A stretch of 64,000 nucleotides of DNA from Pseudanabaena sp. PCC 7367 (lineage in GTDB: Bacteria > Cyanobacteriota > Cyanobacteriia > Pseudanabaenales > Pseudanabaenaceae), in contig NC_019701.1 in the NCBI RefSeq assembly GCF_000317065.1, positions 2,199,001 through 2,263,000 on the forward strand, given 5' to 3'. Below the pieces are notes generated by a model. The model did not search any database. It had not been told where the DNA came from and saw only the letters and a program-made list of their open reading frames with translations. The translations under genes were made by a program, and so were the position numbers. This document shows, in pieces, positions 57,226 to 64,000 of this stretch (positions are counted from its first letter, which is position 1; each line of letters opens with the position of its first letter).

Positions 57226-57780
57226 ATGCTAAAGCTTTATGGTGGGGCTCGCAGCCGTGCTTCGATCGTGCAGTGGTATTTAGAAGAACTGGCCGCCCCT
57301 TACGAGTTTGTGATGTTGGATATGAAGGCAGAGCAGCATTTGCAGCCCGATTACCTGGCGATCAATCCCTTCGGCAAAGTGCCTGGCATTGTCGATGGTG
57401 ATTTTAAGCTATTTGAGTCGGGTGCTATTTTGATCTACCTGGCCGAGAAATATAACAAAATTGGCGATTCTCTGGCACAAAGAGCCACTCTGGCACAGTG
57501 GGTACTTTTTGCCAACTCCACCCTGGGTAATGGTTTGTTTCTTGAAGCCAGCCGTGAGAAAGAAATTCCTCGCCTGTTGCCACCTTTGAATGAGATTTTG
57601 GCGAGCCAGCCTTTCCTGATGGGTGCAGAATTCAGCGCTGCAGATGTGGCGGTGGGCTCTTTGCTGGGTTATGCCACATTCATGATCCCACTGGATTTCA
57701 AAGACTATCCGGCGATCGCTAATTATGTGAAACAACTGGCCGATCGCCCTGCCTATCGTAAGTCGATCCTCAAAAAGTAG
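57226..57780 (+). CDS. Glutathione S-transferase, short form
   Basis: This 184-residue GST has an N-terminal thioredoxin-fold domain (MLKLYGGARSRASIVQWYLEE; cis-Pro GKVPGI; GSH-binding LFESGAILIYLAEKY) and a shortened all-helical C-terminal domain (ADVAVGSLLGYA). The catalytic residue is probably one of the Ser near position 10. It detoxifies electrophiles; substrate unknown. Confidence 0.88.
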   Translation: MLKLYGGARSRASIVQWYLEELAAPYEFVMLDMKAEQHLQPDYLAINPFGKVPGIVDGDFKLFESGAILIYLAEKYNKIGDSLAQRATLAQWVLFANSTLGNGLFLEASREKEIPRLLPPLNEILASQPFLMGAEFSAADVAVGSLLGYATFMIPLDFKDYPAIANYVKQLADRPAYRKSILKK

Positions 57781-57940
57781 CCTGCAAAGGTGATTTTCAC
57801 TCAATTATTGGCTCGCAGATGGGTATAGGCTAACCCTGCATCGTCAGTGGGCAAGTAACAAATAAATATCTAAAACTTTATTTGCTGCTTCTGCCTCAAT
57901 CAGCAATACACTTCTCTAATTAGGCTCCAAGTACAAGCAT

Positions 57941-58633
57941 ATGGCGATCGATCTTTATTACTGGGCTACTCCCAACGGTCACAAAATCACGATTTTCCTA
58001 GAAGAGGCCGGTTTGGAGTACAATCTCAAGCCAATTAACATCATGAAGGGCGATCAATTCAAGCCAGAGTTTTTGAAAATTGCCCCCAATAATCGTATTC
58101 CAGCGATCGTTGACCATGATCCGATCGACGGCGGTGAGCCGATTTCGATCTTTGAATCAGGAGCAATTCTGTTCTATCTGGCGCAAAAGATTGGCAAATT
58201 CATTCCCAGTGAGATTCGGGGTAATACCGAAGTGCTGCAATGGTTGATGTGGCAAATGGGTGGCCTGGGGCCAATGATGGGGCAAGCTAACCACTTTGTC
58301 CGCTATGCACCTGAGCCGATCGAGTATGCTGAAAGGCGCTACCTCAAGGAAACCAGGCGTTTATTTGGCGTAATGGAAAAACGTTTAAACGATCGTGCTT
58401 ATCTGGTGGGAGAATATTCGATCGCGGATATGGCCTGCTATCCCTGGACTAAGGCAGATGCCAGTTTGGAAGTTGATACGGAGCAAGAGTTTCCCCATGT
58501 TTACCAATGGCAGCAGACCATTGGCGATCGCGCAGCGGTGATCAAAGCCTATGAAATTGGCGATCGGGTGCGAAGTAATACCAAGCTTGATGATCAAGCA
58601 CGCAAGAACTTGTTTGGCGATCGCCAGAAGTAA
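57941..58633 (+). CDS. Glutathione S-transferase, YfcG/Ure2-like
   Basis: This 230-residue GST of the disulfide-bond oxidoreductase type has YYWATPNGHKITIFLEEAGLEY (Asn and Thr for GSH), NRIPAIVDHDP, FESGAILFYLAQKIG and a full helical C-terminal domain with SIADMACYPW. Similar enzymes use GSSG and reduce disulfides. Adjacent to the other GST gene, 160 bp apart. Confidence 0.9.
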   Translation: MAIDLYYWATPNGHKITIFLEEAGLEYNLKPINIMKGDQFKPEFLKIAPNNRIPAIVDHDPIDGGEPISIFESGAILFYLAQKIGKFIPSEIRGNTEVLQWLMWQMGGLGPMMGQANHFVRYAPEPIEYAERRYLKETRRLFGVMEKRLNDRAYLVGEYSIADMACYPWTKADASLEVDTEQEFPHVYQWQQTIGDRAAVIKAYEIGDRVRSNTKLDDQARKNLFGDRQK

Positions 58634-58800
58634 TAATTTAATTTTTTCGTGAACCTGAATCAGAACAGAAGACTTAAAGACAAAGTTATTGTAAAGCCTG
58701 AGTAGCAAGTTATTACATCACTTGTATTATTAATTACTCCTGTCCGTTGAGATTAGTTCAATCGGCTGGAGTTTAATAATATCAACGAGGAAACGTGGAA

Positions 58801-59133
58801 ATGAAACTAAATGCTTTAGCGATCGCCCTAACTGCAATTGTTCTGGGTGCATTACCTGCTCAGGCCGATACTGCACCTGCCCGCTGCGATTATTACAAAA
58901 AGGGCGAAGATAAGGTTGAAGTCTCAATGAGCTGCACTTTTTCACAACGCCAGGGTTTTGTGAGCATTCAATGGCACGATGGCGTACGCAATGAATTTAC
59001 GCCGGTGGGTGATCAACCTGGAGAGTATACCGATCGTCGTGGTGGTAGAGTCTATCGGGAACTAGATGCCCTGGGTAATGCTGGGCAGGTCTTTCGGATG
59101 GAGAATGGCTCGATCTTTGTTTATTGGCAATAA
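58801..59133 (+). CDS. Small secreted protein
   Basis: This 110-residue protein has a signal peptide (LAIALTAIVLGALPAQA) and a mature domain with two cysteines (RCDYY and SMSCTF) and a Gly/Arg/Trp-rich beta-like body ending in FVYWQ. No family recognised. I use ATG 58801 with AGGA about nine bases upstream rather than the GTG at 58795. Confidence 0.65.
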   Translation: MKLNALAIALTAIVLGALPAQADTAPARCDYYKKGEDKVEVSMSCTFSQRQGFVSIQWHDGVRNEFTPVGDQPGEYTDRRGGRVYRELDALGNAGQVFRMENGSIFVYWQ

Positions 59134-59745
<612 letters not shown>

Positions 59746-60099
59746 ATGGAAGAAGCAAAAACTGAAATTGAAAAGGCGATGGCAGACCCTGCCACCCATC
59801 GATTTGAATGTAAATCTTGCGGATACGTCTATGAACCAGAAAAGGGCGAACCCAGAAAAGGAGTGCCAGGTGGTACACCCTTCGCCCAGCTTGCGCCCAA
59901 TTGGCGTTGTCCAGTTTGTAATGCCAGCAAAAAACAGTTTTTTGATATTGGCGTAACCGGCAAACCCTCTGGCTTCTCGGAAAATCTGGGTTATGGCTTT
60001 GGTGTTAATACCCTCACCCCAAGCCAAAAGAACCTGTTGATTTTCGGAGCCTTGTTACTTGGCTTTCTTCTCTTTCTAAGTGGCTATGTCCTGAACTAA
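59746..60099 (+). CDS. rubA: Membrane-anchored rubredoxin RubA
   Basis: RubA helps assemble photosystems. The rubredoxin iron ligands are CKSCGY and CPVCNA (two CxxC), with YEPEKG between, and a C-terminal membrane helix (LLIFGALLLGFLLFLSGYVL) fixes it in the thylakoid. At 117 residues it is typical. ycf48 follows immediately, the normal cyanobacterial order. Confidence 0.94.
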   Translation: MEEAKTEIEKAMADPATHRFECKSCGYVYEPEKGEPRKGVPGGTPFAQLAPNWRCPVCNASKKQFFDIGVTGKPSGFSENLGYGFGVNTLTPSQKNLLIFGALLLGFLLFLSGYVLN

Positions 60100-60173
60100 A
60101 TTTGCCTACTTGCATGGCAATTAGCTTAAAATCCAAAGTTTTAGATCGCATCGTTCTTTTAGTATTTAGTTTT

Positions 60174-61241
60174 ATGAATTATTTGAAAATCGATCGCCTG
60201 TGGCAAAGATGCTGTCAGGCCGCCATTGCAACTCTATTTGTGATGATTACCTGCACTACTGCGATCGTCAGCCATCCCCAAATGGCGATCGCCCAGGATC
60301 AACGCGATCAACAAAATCAACAAGACCTTGAATATTGGCATCAAGTAGAACTACCAACCGATGTAACCCTTCTAGATCTTGATTTTACTGACAATCAAAA
60401 AGTGCAGCATGGTTGGCTAGTCGGGACTAACAGCACATTGCTAGAAACCACCGATGGAGGGGAAACCTGGCAACCTAAAAAACTAGACCTGGGCAAAATC
60501 AACTATCGGTTTGTGTCGGTTAGTTTTAATGGTGATGAGGGCTGGATTGTCGGCAGACCCTCATTGCTGCTACATACCGAAGACGGTGGTAAATCCTGGC
60601 AGCGAATTGGCCTTAGCTCCAGGCTCCCTGGCGATCCAGCAATGGTAACTGCCCTTGGCCCCAAGACTCTGGAAATGGCTACTGATATTGGCGCGATCTA
60701 TCGCAGCGAGGATGGCGCAAGAACCTGGCAAGCCCTGGTGCGTGAGGCGGTTGGCACGACCCGTAACCTGTTCCGCAGCGATGATGGTCGCTACATTGCG
60801 GTTTCTGCTAAGGGTAACTTCTATTCCACCTGGGCACCTGGCGATCGCGCCTGGACTCCTCACAACCGGAACAACTCTCGGCGAGTCCAAAATATGGGCT
60901 ATACCCCAGATGGTCGCATTTGGATGCTTAATCGTGGCGGGGTATTGCAGTTTAGTGAATCAAGTAACACCGAAAACTGGGAAGAACCTCAAAACCCGAA
61001 AGCGGCCAGCGGCTATGGCATGTTGGATATGAGTTTTCAAGATGCTAATAATGTCTGGGTTTCTGGAGGTAGCTCAAGGTTGCTGCACAGCGAAGATGGT
61101 GGTCAAACCTGGCACCGGGAAGAATATCTTAGCAACGTGGGTGCTAATTTCTATCGTGTCTTTTTCTTCAACCACGATCGCGGCTTTATTCTGGGGCAGT
61201 TTGGCACTTTGCTGACCTATGATCCTGAGAATGCTACCTAA
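60174..61241 (+). CDS. ycf48: Photosystem II assembly factor Ycf48 (HCF136)
   Basis: Ycf48 stabilises newly made D1 and the PSII reaction-centre complex in the lumen. It has a signal segment (AAIATLFVMITCTTAIVS), then a seven-bladed propeller with repeated sialidase-like motifs (LLETTDGGETWQPK, LLHTEDGGKSWQRI, IYRSEDGARTWQAL, LLHSEDGGQTWHRE). I chose ATG 60174; ATG 60114 and TTG 60102 are upstream in frame. psbEFLJ, expected next, are absent. Confidence 0.95.
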   Translation: MNYLKIDRLWQRCCQAAIATLFVMITCTTAIVSHPQMAIAQDQRDQQNQQDLEYWHQVELPTDVTLLDLDFTDNQKVQHGWLVGTNSTLLETTDGGETWQPKKLDLGKINYRFVSVSFNGDEGWIVGRPSLLLHTEDGGKSWQRIGLSSRLPGDPAMVTALGPKTLEMATDIGAIYRSEDGARTWQALVREAVGTTRNLFRSDDGRYIAVSAKGNFYSTWAPGDRAWTPHNRNNSRRVQNMGYTPDGRIWMLNRGGVLQFSESSNTENWEEPQNPKAASGYGMLDMSFQDANNVWVSGGSSRLLHSEDGGQTWHREEYLSNVGANFYRVFFFNHDRGFILGQFGTLLTYDPENAT

Positions 61242-61914
61242 ATAAAAGCATTTACTAGATATTTGCTGGGTATTTATTAGTTTAAATACCGTAAACCAAA
61301 AAAAATATCGCCGTGGGCGGTGCGATGGGGTGGACTATGTAGCAAAGCATGGTTGCCCCATTTCTATTGCTTAACTAAGTTTTTATGGGTAAATAATACT
61401 GCAAAGTGGATTTTTTGCAAAGAATTTATCAAAAAGCCTTGAAACCAGTTCTGCTCCTATGGCCAAATATCATTGCAAGTATAGAACTGCCAACCAGGTC
61501 TACTCAAACTTTCGAGCCAACCTGAGTTCGTCGGATTTTTGTCACTGCCTAACTGGTGTTGCTAAAGAGCATCGAAAATCCTGTGGTGATCTTAGCGATC
61601 GCTCTGCATCAAATTTTATCTAACTGGCGTTAATAAGGCGTTAATAAAAGGCTCTTTGACTAAAATTCGGCAACTATGGTTTTTCAAGCAAGTTCAAAAG
61701 CGCATTCAAATATCCTGCTTTGTAGAAAAACAGTTACTATCTAGGCCTTGAGGTAATCCGGACAAAAGGTGGCTGACAAGCCAAAAATGGGAAACATAGT
61801 TAATAGTAATTCCATTGTTAGTCCAACTTGCCCCAATCAAAATAAAATCCCCACTTAAAGGATGGCAAAACCACCTATTCCACAGATAGAATTATAGATA
61901 AATCTAACCTACTG

Positions 61915-61960
61915 AAATACCTACACAAATACCTATATAAATACCTATACAAATACCTTA
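61915..61960. repeat. Tandem 12-bp repeat, nearly four units
   Basis: The units are AAATACCTACAC, AAATACCTATAT, AAATACCTATAC and AAATACCTTA (partial). Confidence 0.85.
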
Positions 61961-62000
61961 AGAGCAGTTGGATCGATCGAACCAGGCTTAATCCCTTTTA

Positions 62001-62027
62001 CTTCGATTTAATTCGATTTAATTCGAT
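62001..62027. repeat. Tandem 10-bp repeat, about 2.7 units
   Basis: CTTCGATTTA is followed by ATTCGATTTA and ATTCGAT. Confidence 0.75.
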
Positions 62028-62172
62028 CGTATTTGATGCTTGAAAAAAATGCCGGATTTGCCTTTGATTGTGATATCTTTCACCTCATACAAATGACTAA
62101 GAGGATATGATTGATCATCGGCAATAAATAGTTGCTCCAGTCACATCCTTTTAAGAGACTCTCGGTAAGCCC

Positions 62173-64000
62173 ATGAATACTTCAGGTCAGCAGAAACAAG
62201 GTAGCACCAAGAACCGTAAAGCTCTATTAATTAGAGGGGGGCGGACTCCATTTGAAACTAAACTTATTGAGTCTGGACATGCTACTTCAGAGCAGTACGA
62301 TCGCGCCCTTGAAAAGAGTGAAGAAGATGAGATTTCTTTGCTAGCAGCGCTTCAAGAGGTACTAAACCAAGCCCTACCACCTGATATTGCCCGCTATTAC
62401 AAGCGGCTCCGTTTGCTAGAACTGAAGTTGCTCTATGGCTTTGAATGTCTTGACCCTGATATTGATGTTGAAAAATTTAACATCAGTAATATTTCTGGGT
62501 TGATCGAAACCGATGTGGTGCCCATGTCCACCTGTCGAAACCATGAGGTTTTGCCACTGGTCAAAAAAGACAATACCCTGTTGGTGGGGATGGTCAGCCC
62601 TGATAACTTCAAGGCGATCGATGACCTGAGTATGCTATTGAGCAAGCAAGAATTGACCTTGCAACGCCGGGTAATCACCCGCGAAGATTTCAACGATCTG
62701 CTAGAGCAAATTATTGAAGCCCAGGTCAACAAAAGTGTTAAGGGCGAAAGCTTTGATGATGAGGCGCTGCGGATCGATGATGATGCCTTTGCCGATGAGA
62801 CCCTCGGTGAGGTTGATGAAGGCGATGACCTGAGCAAGGCGATCGGCGAGAACTCTGCCCCAGTCATTAACCTGGTCGATAAAATATTAGTTAAAGCACT
62901 CCAGGAAGGGGCTTCTGATATTCACATTGAACCCCAGGAGAAAAATTTGCGGATTCGCTTCCGCCGTGATGGGGTGTTGCGGGAAGTATTTTTCCTCAAT
63001 GACGATCGCCGCCTACCCAAGAGCATCACTGCCGCGGTAATCGCTCGCTTTAAGATTATTTCCAACCTAAACATTGCGGAACGCCGGGTTCCCCAAGATG
63101 GCAAGCTCAAGCGCGTGTTCCAAAAGCGGCGGGTTGACTTCCGGGTCAGCACTTGCCCCAGCCAACATGGCGAGAAAGTGGTGCTGCGGATTCTAGACAA
63201 CTCCAACACTCAGTTGGGGCTAGACAAGCTAATCACCGATCCAGAAAGTCTAGAGATCATGCAGGGTATGGCTCAGCGCCCCTTTGGTCTGATTCTGGTG
63301 ACTGGGCCGACTGGTTCCGGTAAAACCACTACTCTGTATTCCGCTTTGGCAGAAGTTAATGAGCCAGGAATTAACATTAGTACGGCGGAAGACCCGGTTG
63401 AATATAACCTGCCTGGACTGACTCAATGTCAGGTAATTCGTGCCAAGGGCATGGACTTTGCCTTGATCCTGCGGGCATTTTTGCGGCAGGACCCCGATGT
63501 AATTCTGGTGGGGGAAACCCGTGACCAAGAAACTGCTAAAACAGCGATCGAAGCAGCGTTAACGGGTCACCTGGTACTAACTACCCTGCACACCAATGAT
63601 GCCCCCAGTGCGATCGCGCGGTTAGAAGAAATGGGCGTAGAGCGATTTATGGCCAGTACGGCGCTGATTGGTGTATTGGCACAACGCCTATTGCGGCGGG
63701 TTTGTGATGTTTGCCGTATCCCCTATCAACCCACGATCGAGGATATTGAGCGCTTTGGTTTACCTCGCACCGATCTAGAAAGCACCTTCTATAAGGCCAA
63801 TCGCCTTAGCCCCCAGGAAGTGATCGCCCGTCAGGAATCCAATCTATCTGTTTGTAAGAAATGCGGCGGATCTGGGTATAAAGGACGGGTAGGTTGCTAC
63901 GAAATTATGCGCATGAGCGAAAACATGCAGGTGGCAATTAATAAGGGTGCGACCACCGAAATGATCAAGGAGATCGCAGTCCAGGAAGGGATGAAAACCC
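62173..64000 (+). CDS. pilB: Type IV pilus extension ATPase PilB (3'-truncated by window edge)
   Basis: PilB powers pilus assembly. It opens MNTSGQQKQG; the N-terminal MshEN-like domain covers residues about 25-190. The ATPase has GASDIHIEP, Walker A GPTGSGKTTT, the Asp box STAEDPVEYNLPG, Walker B DPDVILVGETRD and TTLHTNDAP. The zinc-binding CDVC and CKKCGGSGYKGRVGC follow. The frame is open to the window end at about residue 609. pilT and pilC usually follow, outside the window. Confidence 0.96.
   Translation, partial: MNTSGQQKQGSTKNRKALLIRGGRTPFETKLIESGHATSEQYDRALEKSEEDEISLLAALQEVLNQALPPDIARYYKRLRLLELKLLYGFECLDPDIDVEKFNISNISGLIETDVVPMSTCRNHEVLPLVKKDNTLLVGMVSPDNFKAIDDLSMLLSKQELTLQRRVITREDFNDLLEQIIEAQVNKSVKGESFDDEALRIDDDAFADETLGEVDEGDDLSKAIGENSAPVINLVDKILVKALQEGASDIHIEPQEKNLRIRFRRDGVLREVFFLNDDRRLPKSITAAVIARFKIISNLNIAERRVPQDGKLKRVFQKRRVDFRVSTCPSQHGEKVVLRILDNSNTQLGLDKLITDPESLEIMQGMAQRPFGLILVTGPTGSGKTTTLYSALAEVNEPGINISTAEDPVEYNLPGLTQCQVIRAKGMDFALILRAFLRQDPDVILVGETRDQETAKTAIEAALTGHLVLTTLHTNDAPSAIARLEEMGVERFMASTALIGVLAQRLLRRVCDVCRIPYQPTIEDIERFGLPRTDLESTFYKANRLSPQEVIARQESNLSVCKKCGGSGYKGRVGCYEIMRMSENMQVAINKGATTEMIKEIAVQEGMKT

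Larger units (their letters stand above)
61242..62172. other. Long intergenic region between ycf48 and pilB
   Basis: There is no psbE or other gene in 931 bp, and no tRNA. It holds two short tandem repeats near the pilB end. Confidence 0.45.

Noticed and set aside
61242-62172. Search for psbE, psbF, psbL and psbJ
   Set aside because: No frame resembling these proteins was found on either strand.

Overview
The window is cyanobacterial chromosome. It carries photosynthesis genes: two high-light-inducible (Hlip) proteins, rubredoxin rubA, the photosystem II assembly factor ycf48, and the phylloquinone gene menA. It also has type IV pilus ATPases, a carotenoid oxygenase, and many HIP1-type GCGATCGC octamers. 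I cannot name the species; a Pseudanabaena-like or related cyanobacterium would fit.

Layout. (1) 1-7424: a type I-C CRISPR-Cas operon, cas3 (5' end outside the window)-cas5-cas8c-cas7-cas4-cas1-cas2, with no cas6. (2) 7425-15421: a leader, then a very large array of 94 identical-looking 37-bp repeats. An IS630-family element of 1020 bp splits one spacer, leaving 80 repeats on the leader side and 14 on the distal side. (3) 15661-30012: housekeeping and cell-surface genes: S66 peptidase, an orphan ParD-like antitoxin, pilT, map, a carotenoid oxygenase, menA, and divergent infB and lepA. (4) 30052-36448: a decayed GyrI-like gene, a two-helix Hlip, and a yggS-sepF-proC neighbourhood followed by purM and a universal stress protein. 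(5) 36572-41284: an accessory stretch with a leucine-rich-repeat membrane protein, an AT-rich pair (uncharacterised protein plus PIN-domain RNase) and two pentapeptide-repeat proteins. (6) 41494-46903: cysteine synthase, a Nudix hydrolase, a TPR membrane protein, a receiver-histidine kinase and bioB. (7) 47226-52950: a stress cluster (Hlip, coiled-coil protein, small membrane protein), a small ribbon-helix-helix regulator, an RTX-type protein, a secreted duplicated-domain protein and a SUKH-like protein. (8) 53004-64000: ilvE, prfB with its programmed +1 frameshift, an FHA protein, two glutathione S-transferases, initiator tRNA, rubA-ycf48 and the start of pilB.

How parts work together. The cas genes form a complete adaptation (Cas1, Cas2, Cas4), surveillance (Cas5, Cas7, Cas8c and probably internally translated Cas11c) and degradation (Cas3) set serving the adjacent array; Cas5 must supply the pre-crRNA cutting normally done by Cas6. 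The most noteworthy signals are: spacer duplications, one of which looks like a second acquisition at the same protospacer edge; the IS insertion inside a spacer; a UUCG-capped repeat hairpin; an enlarged Cas7; the PIN-domain pair; rubA-ycf48 without psbEFLJ; and a recurring class of 10-12-bp tandem repeats in intergenic DNA.
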